Of a stretch of DNA of 64,000 nt, positions 8,959 to 17,703 are shown one piece after another; position 1 is the first letter of the stretch, and every line of letters begins with the position of its first letter. The notes beneath the pieces are model-generated. The model had not been told where the DNA came from, searched no databases, and saw nothing but the letters and a program-made list of their open reading frames with translations. The position numbers and the translations under genes are program-made. Source of the stretch: Hydrogenophilus thermoluteolus (lineage in GTDB: Bacteria; Pseudomonadota; Gammaproteobacteria; Burkholderiales; Rhodocyclaceae); the NCBI RefSeq assembly GCF_003574215.1, contig NZ_AP018558.1:592001-656000 (forward strand). Reading direction: 5' to 3'.

Positions 8959-10759
8959 CCGCCTCAGGCGCAAGCAGAGCAACCACCGTCCAGCCAGCGC
9001 CCGGTTTGAGTGCGAAATGATCGTCCACCACCTTGAGGAGTCCCGACGGTGTCACCGTCAGGAGCACGACGCCGCGCGTTCCCAGGCGTTTTTGGTACGC
9101 TGCCCAGTCGAAGGTCTCGGTCAATTTGGTCGTCGAGATCTTGCCACCACCTTCTACCCATGAAAGTAGCTGCTCCAGCGTCACCGTTTCGCCAAAGAGC
9201 CGACGGCCCAACACCTCTTCGGTGAGACGCGCTTTCGCAGAACCGCTGCGTTCCCCTTCGGTTTGCAAAACGAAGACGTTACCGGTGCCGAACTCACGCT
9301 CATAGCGCAGGACTGCCAATGCGTTGAGCTCCGGCGAAGGGGAGAGCGCCAACAGGAAATTGATGTCGCTGAGGTCGAGTTTGCGGTCTGCCGCTTCGGA
9401 AACGGGGTTGCCGAAAAAGGTTTCCAGCCCAGACATTCGGGCCTGGCGGATCGCCAGGTAATCGGTATCGGCCAGGATCACGCGGTACCCAAGTTTCACC
9501 AGCACCTGAGCCAGCGCACGCGCAAACGCATGCGCACCGACAATCAACACCCCTTTCGGTTCGGGTTCGGCTACGCCCAGACGACGCGCGAGCGGCGCAG
9601 CGGTGAGGCTTGCGATCAATACCGTCCCGACGATTACGATGAAGGTGAGCGGCACGATCGTTTCCGCACCAGCGATCCCTTCGGCTTGTAGGCGAAACGC
9701 GAAAAGTCCCGAAATCGCCGCGGCGACGATCCCGCGCGGCCCGATCCAGGCGATCAACAGTTTTTCTTGCCAGCGCAAGGGGCTGCCGATGGCACTCACC
9801 CAAACTTTCAAGGGCTGCGCAACGAACTGGATCGCCGCGAGCACAAGGAGCGCGCCAAAACCGACGGCGCCCATCGTCGCGAAGTCGATCCGCGCCGCCA
9901 GTACGATGAAGAGCACCGAGATGAAGAGGATCGTGAGTGTCTCTTTGAAGTCGAGCACGTTGTCGAGCGGCACGCCGCGCATGTTCGCCAGACGGATCCC
10001 CATCACGGTGACCGCCAACAACCCCGATTCGTGCGCCAGCACATTGGAGATCGTGAAAACCGTTACGACCAGCGCCAAAACCACAGCGTTGATGAGGTAT
10101 TCAGGCAGCAGATGGCGGCGCAGCAATTGCCCGAGGAATTGACCGCCGATGAACCCGAGGAGCGCGCCCGCTGCCACTACTTTGGCAAAGAGCCAGAAGA
10201 TGTCGGTCCACGGTGCGCCTTGCGCGCGTGCGCTCATCACCAGAAATTCGAAGACGAGCACCGCGAGCAGCGCCCCGATGGGGTCGATCACGATCCCTTC
10301 CCAGCGCAGGATCGTGGCGATGGCGCGTTTCGGGCGCACCGACCTCAGAAGCGGTACGATCACCGTCGGCCCGGTCACGACGACCAATGCGCCGAAGAGT
10401 GCTGCCAAGCCGGGGCTCAGGTCGACGAACAGATACGCCGCGCCGCTCGCAACCGCCCAGGTGACGAGCATCCCCACCGAAACGAGCCGCCAGATCACGT
10501 GGCTCAACCCGCGGACTTCGGCAAAGCGCAGCGTGAGACTCCCTTCGAAGAGGATCACCGCGACCGCCAACGACACCATCGGAAAGAGCAGGTCACCGAA
10601 AAGTGCGTCAGGATCGAGAATGCCGGTGATTGGGCCGGCAACGATACCGAGCAACAAGAGAAACAGGATCGCGGGGATGTTGGTCCGCCACGCCAGCCAC
10701 TGCGCAAAGATGCCGCTGGCGACGATGCCCGAAAGGGTGAGGAAGACGGTTTCGTTCAT
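8882..10759 (-). CDS. CPA-family cation/proton antiporter with C-terminal TrkA-N (RCK) domain
   Basis: A 625-residue membrane protein. About twelve hydrophobic segments fill residues 1-390, with the family motif region VVVTGPTVIVPLLRS and the buried acidic site ILRWEGIVIDPIGALLAV, as in NhaP-type Na+ or K+/H+ exchangers. From about 400 a Rossmann-like TrkA-N domain follows (VLIVGAHAFARALAQVL, then ILADTDYLAI), expected to bind NAD or another nucleotide as a gating ligand. The last ~100 residues resemble an extra cytoplasmic regulatory part. Whether Na+ or K+ is exchanged cannot be told. It is a lone gene between the ilvC terminator and the convergent tilS. Confidence 0.9.
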   Translation of the reverse strand: MNETVFLTLSGIVASGIFAQWLAWRTNIPAILFLLLLGIVAGPITGILDPDALFGDLLFPMVSLAVAVILFEGSLTLRFAEVRGLSHVIWRLVSVGMLVTWAVASGAAYLFVDLSPGLAALFGALVVVTGPTVIVPLLRSVRPKRAIATILRWEGIVIDPIGALLAVLVFEFLVMSARAQGAPWTDIFWLFAKVVAAGALLGFIGGQFLGQLLRRHLLPEYLINAVVLALVVTVFTISNVLAHESGLLAVTVMGIRLANMRGVPLDNVLDFKETLTILFISVLFIVLAARIDFATMGAVGFGALLVLAAIQFVAQPLKVWVSAIGSPLRWQEKLLIAWIGPRGIVAAAISGLFAFRLQAEGIAGAETIVPLTFIVIVGTVLIASLTAAPLARRLGVAEPEPKGVLIVGAHAFARALAQVLVKLGYRVILADTDYLAIRQARMSGLETFFGNPVSEAADRKLDLSDINFLLALSPSPELNALAVLRYEREFGTGNVFVLQTEGERSGSAKARLTEEVLGRRLFGETVTLEQLLSWVEGGGKISTTKLTETFDWAAYQKRLGTRGVVLLTVTPSGLLKVVDDHFALKPGAGWTVVALLAPEAVTALDEVASTTPPADPHTAAPAPSA

Positions 10760-10807
10760 AAGAATAGGATGAAGTTTTAGTCAGACAATTGTACACATCG
10801 TGCACGC

Positions 10808-10838
10808 AAAAACCCCCACCCGGAGGGTGAGGGTTTCG
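10808..10838 (-). terminator. Intrinsic terminator of the ilvBNC operon
   Basis: On the minus strand the arms 10836-10825 and 10821-10810 (AAACCCTCACCC against GGGTGGGGGTTT) form a 12-bp stem with one mismatch and a three-base loop. The stem runs into TTTTT. It lies 27 bases after the ilvC stop and before the antiporter start on the same strand, so it separates the two units. Confidence 0.85.
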
Positions 10839-10864
10839 GTGTGAATCGAATCGAGATGGGTCGA

Positions 10865-11881
10865 TCAGTTCTTGCTCTGGTCGACCAAGCGGTGCTGCAC
10901 CAACCACGGCATCATCGCGCGCAGCTTCGCCCCCACCTGTTCGATGGGGTGTTCGGCGTTGAGCCGCCGCCGAGCGGTCATCGCCGGATAGTTGAGCTGC
11001 CCCTCCTGGATGAACATCTTCGCATAATCGCCGGTCTGGATCCGTTTCAACGCGTTGCGCATCGCTTCGCGCGACTGCGCGTTGATCACTTCGGGGCCGG
11101 TGACGTACTCGCCGAACTCGGCGTTGTTCGAGATCGAATAGTTGAGGTTTGCGATCCCGCCTTCGTACATCAGATCGACGATGAGTTTCAGTTCGTGCAG
11201 ACACTCGAAATAGGCCATTTCGGGGGCGTACCCCGCTTCGACCAGGGTTTCGAACCCTGCTTTGACGAGCTCGACGAGCCCACCGCAGAGCACCGCTTGC
11301 TCGCCGAAGAGGTCGGTTTCGGTCTCTTCACGGAACGTGGTTTCGATCACTCCGGCGCGCGCCCCGCCGATCGCCGCGGCATAGGAGAGGGCAAGATCGC
11401 GCGCTTTGCCGCTTTGGTCCTGATGCACCGCGATGAGGCACGGCACGCCACCGCCACGGAGGTATTCGGCACGAACGGTGTGCCCCGGACCTTTCGGCGC
11501 GATCATGATCACGTCGAGATCGGCGCGCGGTACGATCTGGTTGTAGTGGATGTTGAAGCCGTGCGCAAACGCGACCGCCGCGCCCTGCTTCAGGTTCGCT
11601 TCGATGTCACGGCGGTACACCGCGGGTTGCGCTTCGTCGGGAAGCAGAATCATCACCAGGTCGGCCTGTTTGACCGCGTCGGCGACCTCCATCACCGTGA
11701 GCCCCGCCGCTTCTGCTTTGCCCCACGAGGCGCCGCCGCGGCGCAACCCGACGATCACTTTCACCCCCGACTCATGGAGGTTCAGCGCATGGGCGTGGCC
11801 CTGGCTGCCGTAGCCGATGATCGCAACGGTCTTGCCTTTGATGAGCGAGAGATCGGCGTCTTTTTCGTAATAGACTTTCAT
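10865..11881 (-). CDS. ilvC: Ketol-acid reductoisomerase (NADP+)
   Basis: Isomerises and reduces acetolactate or acetohydroxybutyrate to the dihydroxy acid in valine, isoleucine and leucine synthesis. The 338-residue class I enzyme has the Rossmann motif IIGYGSQGHA at about 21-30. Catalytic-domain metal ligands lie in FREETETDLFGEQAVLCGG, and the C-terminal CLHELKLIVDLMYEGG segment is also present. It is the last gene of ilvB-ilvN-ilvC, 36 bases after ilvN, and is followed by an intrinsic terminator. Confidence 0.98.
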   Translation of the reverse strand: MKVYYEKDADLSLIKGKTVAIIGYGSQGHAHALNLHESGVKVIVGLRRGGASWGKAEAAGLTVMEVADAVKQADLVMILLPDEAQPAVYRRDIEANLKQGAAVAFAHGFNIHYNQIVPRADLDVIMIAPKGPGHTVRAEYLRGGGVPCLIAVHQDQSGKARDLALSYAAAIGGARAGVIETTFREETETDLFGEQAVLCGGLVELVKAGFETLVEAGYAPEMAYFECLHELKLIVDLMYEGGIANLNYSISNNAEFGEYVTGPEVINAQSREAMRNALKRIQTGDYAKMFIQEGQLNYPAMTARRRLNAEHPIEQVGAKLRAMMPWLVQHRLVDQSKN

Positions 11882-11917
11882 GGTTACCCCTTTTGATTAG
11901 GAACAGCGAAAAAACGG

Positions 11918-12409
11918 TCAGGCTTTCAACATACGCTCGCCACGGGCAATGCCGCAGACGCCGCTACGCACCGTCTCCAAGATGAGACTGGGCGAGATCG
12001 CCGCCAGAAACGCGTTGAGCTTCTGCTGGTTGCCGGTGAGTTCGATCACGTAGGTGGTGTCGGTGACGTCGATGATCCGGGCGCGGAAGATGTCGGCCAG
12101 GCGTTTGAGCTCTTCGCGGTCTGATCCCACGGCACGGACCTTCACCATCATCAGTTCGCGCTCGATGTGCGCGGATTCGGAGAGGTCGACCACTTTGACC
12201 GTATCGATCAGTTTGTTGAGCTGCTTGGTGATCTGTTCGATCACGTCGTCCGAACCGGTGGTGACGATCGTCATCCGCGACAGGCTCTCGTCTTCGGTCG
12301 GTGCGACGGTGAGCGATTCGATGTTGTAGCCACGCGCCGAAAAGAGCCCGGCGATGCGCGACAACGCGCCCGATTCGTTTTCCACCAGCAGTGCAATCAC
12401 GTGTCTCAT
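11918..12409 (-). CDS. ilvN: Acetolactate synthase small (regulatory) subunit
   Basis: A 163-residue regulatory subunit (IlvN/IlvH class) that activates the large subunit and confers valine feedback inhibition. It opens MRHVIALLVENESGALSRIAGLF, an ACT domain over residues 1-80 with the glycine-rich effector site. A second ACT-like C-terminal domain holds the DxTDTTYVIELTG stretch. It starts ten bases after ilvB and so is cotranscribed. Length and sequence fit the betaproteobacterial IlvH-like form. Confidence 0.96.
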   Translation of the reverse strand: MRHVIALLVENESGALSRIAGLFSARGYNIESLTVAPTEDESLSRMTIVTTGSDDVIEQITKQLNKLIDTVKVVDLSESAHIERELMMVKVRAVGSDREELKRLADIFRARIIDVTDTTYVIELTGNQQKLNAFLAAISPSLILETVRSGVCGIARGERMLKA

Positions 12410-12419
12410 GGTCTGATCC

Positions 12420-14150
12420 TCACAATTCTTCCGAACCGAGAATCATCTCGGTGAGCCCTTTCCCGCCCTGAATCATCGGGTAGACATTCTCCCGCGGGTC
12501 GACTTGGATGTCGAGGAAGACGAGTTCGTCTTTGTGGGTGGTGAACGCCGCTTCGAGTGCCGGGGCGACCGCTTCGGGGCGGTCGACACGAATCCCGACA
12601 TGGCCGTAACTGCGGGCGAGCGCCGCAAAATCGGGGAGCGAATCCATGTACGATTCGCTGTAGCGGCCGCTATAAAAGAGCTCTTGCCACTGCCGAACCA
12701 TCCCCAAATAGCGGTTGTTGAGGTTGACGATCTTGATCGGCAGCCGGAATTGCTTGCAGGTGGACAGTTCTTGGATACACATCTGGATCGACGCTTCGCC
12801 GGTGACGCAGACCACAGGCATCTCCGGAAATGCCAGTTTCGCACCCATCGCGTACGGCAACCCGACGCCCATCGTCCCCAGCCCCCCGGAGTTGAGCCAG
12901 CGACGCGGTTCGTCGAAACGGTAGTACTGCGCAGCCCACATCTGGTGTTGGCCCACGTCGGAGGTGACGATCGCTTCGCCTTTCGTGACTTCCCAGAGCT
13001 TTTCGATCACGAATTGCGGTTTGATCACGGTGTCGCTTGGCGTGTACGCGAGACAGTTGCGCGCGCGCCACGCTTCGATCTGTTGCCACCACGCGGTAAG
13101 CGCTGCCTCGTCCGGGCGACGATCGAGCGCTTCGAGCGCCGCGAGGAGATCACTCAGCACCACTTTGACGTCGCCGACGATCGGGATGTCGACCGGAACC
13201 CGTTTACTGATCGAGCTGGGGTCGACGTCGATGTGGATGATGGTGCGCGGTTCTTGCAGGAAATGGGGGACGTTACCGACCACGCGGTCGTCGAAGCGTG
13301 CGCCAACCGCCAAGAGGACGTCGCAGTGGTGCAGCGCCATGTTCGCCTCATAAGTGCCGTGCATCCCGGGCATCCCCAGGAACTGCTTGTCGCTTCCGGG
13401 GAACGCGCCCAACCCCATCAGCGTCTGGGTGATCGGGTAGCCGAGCTTCTTCACCAACGCGCGCAGCTCGGGTGCCGCGTTGCCCAGAACGACACCGCCG
13501 CCGGTGTAGATCATCGGCCGTTTCGCGGCAAGGAGCGCGTGCGCCGCTTTGCGAATTTGGCCCGGATGACCTTTCACCACCGGGTTGTACGAACGCATCG
13601 CGACCGTTTTCGGATAGTGGAATTCCGCCAATTGCGCGGTGATGTCTTTCGGAATGTCGACGAGCACCGGGCCGGGGCGTCCCGTGCGGGCGATGTGAAA
13701 CGCCTTCTTGATCGTTTCGGCCAGTTGGTTGACGTCCTTGACCAGAAAGTTGTGTTTCACACACGGACGGGTGATCCCGACGGTATCGACCTCTTGGAAC
13801 GCGTCTTCTCCGATCACCGGGGTGGGTACCTGACCCGAAAGGATCACGACCGGGATCGAGTCCATGTACGCGGTGGCAATCCCCGTCACCGCGTTGGTTG
13901 CGCCAGGCCCCGACGTGACGAGCGCAACCCCCACTTCGCCCGTCGCCCGTGCGTAGCCGTCCGCAGCATGGACTGCGGCTTGTTCGTGACGCACGAGCAC
14001 GTGGCGGATCTCCCGCTCCGGTTCGGCTTGATTGATCTGAAAGAGCGCGTCATAGATATGCAGCACCGCGCCGCCGGGGTAACCAAAGACGAAACGCACC
14101 CCTTCTTCTTGGAGGCTGCGGATCACGATCTCTGCGCCGGTGAGTTGCAT
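12420..14150 (-). CDS. ilvB: Acetolactate synthase large subunit
   Basis: Thiamine-diphosphate and FAD-dependent enzyme condensing pyruvate with pyruvate or 2-oxobutyrate, the first common step of branched-chain amino acid synthesis. The 576-residue product starts MQLTGAEIVIRSLQEEGVRF. The catalytic glutamate lies in the LVRHEQAAVHAADGYAR block, and the C-terminal ThDP half has GLGTMGVGLPYAMGAK and VTGEASIQM. In that last motif the usual GDGS/GDGC is GEAS, so an expected Asp is replaced by Glu. ATG 14150 has AAGGGA seven bases upstream. The in-frame extension to 14219 runs through the promoter and is rejected. Confidence 0.96.
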   Translation of the reverse strand: MQLTGAEIVIRSLQEEGVRFVFGYPGGAVLHIYDALFQINQAEPEREIRHVLVRHEQAAVHAADGYARATGEVGVALVTSGPGATNAVTGIATAYMDSIPVVILSGQVPTPVIGEDAFQEVDTVGITRPCVKHNFLVKDVNQLAETIKKAFHIARTGRPGPVLVDIPKDITAQLAEFHYPKTVAMRSYNPVVKGHPGQIRKAAHALLAAKRPMIYTGGGVVLGNAAPELRALVKKLGYPITQTLMGLGAFPGSDKQFLGMPGMHGTYEANMALHHCDVLLAVGARFDDRVVGNVPHFLQEPRTIIHIDVDPSSISKRVPVDIPIVGDVKVVLSDLLAALEALDRRPDEAALTAWWQQIEAWRARNCLAYTPSDTVIKPQFVIEKLWEVTKGEAIVTSDVGQHQMWAAQYYRFDEPRRWLNSGGLGTMGVGLPYAMGAKLAFPEMPVVCVTGEASIQMCIQELSTCKQFRLPIKIVNLNNRYLGMVRQWQELFYSGRYSESYMDSLPDFAALARSYGHVGIRVDRPEAVAPALEAAFTTHKDELVFLDIQVDPRENVYPMIQGGKGLTEMILGSEEL

Positions 14151-14190
14151 GGAACGATCCCTTGCTGATATGGATACGGGTAAACCCGTA

Positions 14191-14219
14191 ACCATAACGG
14201 TTCCGCGTCGTTTGGTCAA
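14191..14219 (-). promoter_or_regulatory. Sigma-70 promoter of ilvBNC with a palindrome at the start site
   Basis: On the minus strand TTGACC (14219-14214), a 17-base spacer and TATGGT (14196-14191) form a good housekeeping promoter. Transcription should begin near 14184. The inverted repeat ACGGGT-AA-ACCCGT at 14176-14189 spans that point and could be an operator or a short leader hairpin. I see no leader peptide rich in Ile, Val or Leu codons, so classical attenuation is not supported. Confidence 0.7.
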
Positions 14220-14263
14220 TCCCTGAAGGTTGCGGCATAATCGGTCGGTTGCGTTCGCAAGAA

Positions 14264-14713
14264 ATGATCGTGCCCGAGCCTATCACTCAAGAAGCGGTGC
14301 TGGCGTCGCGTAGCCGGCGCATCGCCGCGATGCTCTATGAGCTGCTGCTTTTGATCGGTGTGGTCGGTGGTGGCGTGTTGTTGCCATGGATCGTCGTGGG
14401 CGTGGTGCGCCACGTTACGCCACCGGGCTGGCTCCTCTGGGTGCACCTCTTTGCGGTGCTCGCGCTCTATTTCGTCTGGCATTGGCGGCGGCGCGGTGCG
14501 ACGCTCGCGATGAAGACCTGGAAATTACGCATCCTCTCGGCCGACGGACACCCGCCGTCCTGGGGGCAGTGCTGGCTCCGTTTTCTCTTGGCGTGGCCCA
14601 GCGTCGGCACCGGTGTGGGGATTCTCTGGTCGTGGTTCGATCCGGACGGGCTCTTTCTCCACGACCGCTTGGCAAAGACGCGGATCGTCCAGTGGGACTG
14701 GAAGGTGGGGTGA
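14264..14713 (+). CDS. RDD family membrane protein
   Basis: A 149-residue inner-membrane protein of the RDD family. The defining arginine is in SRRIAAMLYELLLL (residues about 17-30), and the two aspartates are towards the end in DPDGLFLHDRLAKTRIV. There are three hydrophobic segments, with WHWRRRGATLAMKTWKLRI between the second and third. The family function is not established; some members are proposed to be ion transporters. ATG 14264 is used, with CATAAT about 25 bases upstream as a possible -10. The stop touches the pepN start. Confidence 0.88.
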   Translation: MIVPEPITQEAVLASRSRRIAAMLYELLLLIGVVGGGVLLPWIVVGVVRHVTPPGWLLWVHLFAVLALYFVWHWRRRGATLAMKTWKLRILSADGHPPSWGQCWLRFLLAWPSVGTGVGILWSWFDPDGLFLHDRLAKTRIVQWDWKVG

Positions 14714-17626
14714 ATGGCGATGACAGCAAGCGATAGCGACAAGGGGCTCGCGAACGTCGACACCCAGGCTGGCGTGGTTCGGCTCGAGGATTACCAGCCG
14801 CCGGCGTGGCGGGTCCGCGAGGTGGTGCTCGATTTTCGTCTCGACGCAAAAGCGACCGAGGTCCGTGCGTGGCTCGCGTGCGAGCGGGTCGCGTCGGATC
14901 CGAGCGCTTCGTTGCGCCTCGATTGCGATTTTTCGGCAGTGACCCTGGCTGAATTGACGGTTTGGCCAGCCGACCGTGTCGCCGTGCGTGACTTTGCGCG
15001 CCACGCATTGGCCGACACGCAGCCCGTGGGTTTGGTGAACCGGGTGCAAGACGCCATCGAGATCACCGGCACGTTGCCCGACCGGGTTTGGGTGGAAACG
15101 CGTGTGCAGTTGAATCCTTCGGAAAACAGCGCGCTCTCGGGGCTATACCAGTCGGCGAGCGGCCTCTTTACGCAGTGTGAGCCGGAAGGATTTCGGCGTA
15201 TCGTTCCGTTCATCGACCGTCCCGATGTGCTGGCGCGCTACCAAGTGCGGCTCTGCGCGGAAAAGGCACGTTATCCGGTGTTGCTCGCCAACGGCAATTT
15301 GGTCGCGACGGGTGATCTCGAAAACGGGTGGCATTTTGCCGTTTGGCATGATCCGTTTCCCAAACCGAGCTACCTCTTCGCCCTTGTTGCTGCGGATCTG
15401 GTCGCGACGGAAAAAACGGTGGTGCGGGCCGATGGGCGCCCTGCGCTCCTTCAGGTGTGGACCGCAGCGGCGCACCGTGACCGTGCCAAGTGGGCGCTCG
15501 ATTCGCTCGAAGCGGCGTTGCGCTGGGACGAACGGCGTTTTGGCCGGGTGCTCGACCTCGACCGCTATATGATCGTGGCGGTCGAAGACTTCAATATGGG
15601 CGCGATGGAAAACAAGGGGCTCAACCTCTTCAATGCCAAATATGTCTTGGTGACGCCAGAGACCGCGACCGATGCCGATTACGCCAACGTCGAAGCAATC
15701 GTGGGGCATGAGTATTTCCACAACTGGACCGGTAACCGGGTCACCTGTCGGGATTGGTTCCAATTGACCCTGAAAGAGGGGCTTACCGTCTTTCGGGATC
15801 AGGAGTTTTCCGCGGATCGGCTCGCCGAAGCAGCGGCGACGCCAGAAGCGGCGGCGAGTGCGCGGGCGGTGAAGCGCATCGACGACGTCGCGGTGTTGAA
15901 AGCGGTGCAATTTCCCGAAGACGACGGCCCGATGCGCCATCCCGTGCGGCCGCGGGCCTACCGCGCGATCGACAACTTTTATACCGCTACCGTCTACGAA
16001 AAAGGGGCGGAAGTGGTGCGGATGCTCCATACGCTGGTGGGGGAGGCAGGTTTTCGCCGCGGGTTGGACACCTATTTCGAACGGCATGACGGACAAGCGG
16101 TGACGTGTGAAGATTTCGTCGCCGCGATCGCGGATGCGAACGGCCGAGACTTGTCGCAATTCTTGCACTGGTACGACGCGGCTGGGACGCCGGAAGTGGT
16201 CGCGCATTGGCGCTGGGTCGAGACCGAGGGAGCGGCTGAGACGCCTGAGCCGTTGCACCACGGTGCCGAAAAGCGCGTGGTGTTGGAACTGACGCTCGAA
16301 CAACGGCTCGCGGGGTGGGACGTTGCCGCGAAGCCGCTCGTGATTCCCGTACGCATGGGTTGGATCGATCGCAGCGGCAGGGCGTTGCCGTTTACTGCCG
16401 AAAGTCCGGGCGAAGCATCGCTTGCCGCTTCGGGACGCGACGCAAGCGCCGTGTTGGTGCTCGATCGCCCGCGCAAGCAGTGGCGCATCGTGGGGCCCAT
16501 GCCAGAGGATGACCCAGTGCCGTCGTTGCTGCGCGGCTTTTCGGCGCCCGTGCGGGTACGCTGGGCGGAAACGGCCGACGGTCGGGAACCGATTGCGTGG
16601 CTGCTGCGTCGTTTTGCCCACGACCCCGACCCCTTCAACCGCTGGCAAGCCGGTGAGGTGCTGCACCTGGCGGCGCAGGGTGCGATCGACGACCATGGCC
16701 GTTTCTCCGCCGAGTGGGGCAGCTCGTTCCTCAACGCCTGGCACGCGGCGCTATGCGACGCGTCACTGGACGCCAATTACCGTGTGCGCCTCTTGACGCC
16801 ACCCAGTGAAGCGGTGGTTCGGGACGAAACGCCACGGCCAGTCGATCCGGTGGCCGTCCGCGCGCGGCTCCTTGCGTGGTGGCGAATCCTGGCGCAGGCC
16901 ATCCCCGCGGAGACGTTGTGGGCGCTTCTCGAACGCCAGGACACGACGGGACCCTACCGCTTTGAGCCGCAAGCGGCAGGCCGTCGTGCGTTGGTGGCGT
17001 TCGTGCTCAAATTGTTGGCGATTCGCAGTGGCAGCCCGATGGCGAGCGCGGCGGATGGTGCCGCGAGTGCCGTCGCCGCGCACCTTTCGGCGCGATGGCA
17101 CGCGGCAACGAATTTGAGCGATCGGCTCGCCGTGCTCGACGCCGCACTGGCGCACCCCGACGAAGCGGTGGCCGAGAGCATCCTCGCGGCATTTGCCAAG
17201 CACTATGAGGACGATGCGATCGTCTTCGACAAATGGTTGCAGCGGCACGCGACGCGCTGGGCGTGGCAAGGGCAGTCGCCCGAAACCCTCTTTGCGCGCG
17301 TCCGGGACTTGACCCACCACCCGCGTTTTCGGTGGAGCAACCCCAACAAGGTCTATGCGTTGGTTTTGGCGTTTTTTGCGCACAACTTGCCGGTATGTGC
17401 CGCGACGGGCGAGGCGGCTTGGGCTTGGTGGACGGACGTGGTGCGCACGCTCGATGCGCGCAACCCGCTCGTTGCCGCGCGCATTGCGCGGACGCTCGAA
17501 CACGCCGCAACCTGGTGCGAACCGTACCGGAGCGCCGCACTTGCCGCGGTGCAGCATGTTGCCCCCATGGTCCGCTCGAACGAAGTGCGCGAAGTCCTCG
17601 AACGGATCTTAGCGACGGCGCGGTAA
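14714..17626 (+). CDS. pepN: Aminopeptidase N (M1 family, alanyl aminopeptidase)
   Basis: A 970-residue zinc metallopeptidase that removes N-terminal residues from peptides in the cytoplasm. The substrate-binding GAMEN motif is near residue 296. The zinc site is HEYFHNW near 332 with the third ligand glutamate about 24 residues on, in LTLKEGLT. The N-terminal beta domain and long C-terminal helical domain are both present, and length is a little over the E. coli 870. No signal peptide is seen. It begins directly after the RDD gene stop, so the two are coupled. Confidence 0.95.
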   Translation: MAMTASDSDKGLANVDTQAGVVRLEDYQPPAWRVREVVLDFRLDAKATEVRAWLACERVASDPSASLRLDCDFSAVTLAELTVWPADRVAVRDFARHALADTQPVGLVNRVQDAIEITGTLPDRVWVETRVQLNPSENSALSGLYQSASGLFTQCEPEGFRRIVPFIDRPDVLARYQVRLCAEKARYPVLLANGNLVATGDLENGWHFAVWHDPFPKPSYLFALVAADLVATEKTVVRADGRPALLQVWTAAAHRDRAKWALDSLEAALRWDERRFGRVLDLDRYMIVAVEDFNMGAMENKGLNLFNAKYVLVTPETATDADYANVEAIVGHEYFHNWTGNRVTCRDWFQLTLKEGLTVFRDQEFSADRLAEAAATPEAAASARAVKRIDDVAVLKAVQFPEDDGPMRHPVRPRAYRAIDNFYTATVYEKGAEVVRMLHTLVGEAGFRRGLDTYFERHDGQAVTCEDFVAAIADANGRDLSQFLHWYDAAGTPEVVAHWRWVETEGAAETPEPLHHGAEKRVVLELTLEQRLAGWDVAAKPLVIPVRMGWIDRSGRALPFTAESPGEASLAASGRDASAVLVLDRPRKQWRIVGPMPEDDPVPSLLRGFSAPVRVRWAETADGREPIAWLLRRFAHDPDPFNRWQAGEVLHLAAQGAIDDHGRFSAEWGSSFLNAWHAALCDASLDANYRVRLLTPPSEAVVRDETPRPVDPVAVRARLLAWWRILAQAIPAETLWALLERQDTTGPYRFEPQAAGRRALVAFVLKLLAIRSGSPMASAADGAASAVAAHLSARWHAATNLSDRLAVLDAALAHPDEAVAESILAAFAKHYEDDAIVFDKWLQRHATRWAWQGQSPETLFARVRDLTHHPRFRWSNPNKVYALVLAFFAHNLPVCAATGEAAWAWWTDVVRTLDARNPLVAARIARTLEHAATWCEPYRSAALAAVQHVAPMVRSNEVREVLERILATAR

Positions 17627-17640
17627 CGTCTTTTGCGGTA

Positions 17641-17664
17641 GGGAAGCGGTGTCGGTCGCTTCCC
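17641..17664. terminator. Weak hairpin between convergent pepN and transglycosylase genes
   Basis: GGGAAGCG (17641-17648) pairs with CGCTTCCC (17657-17664) across an eight-base loop, in the 77 bases between the two convergent stops. There is no T-tract on either side, so intrinsic termination is uncertain. Confidence 0.35.
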
Positions 17665-17703
17665 GGACCGGCGCCAGTTCCGCGCGTGCGCCGTAGCCCG
17701 CGA

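Noticed and set aside
14151..14219. N-terminal extension of acetolactate synthase up to 14219
   Set aside because: It runs through the promoter and predicted transcription start, and the family starts at MQLTGAE.
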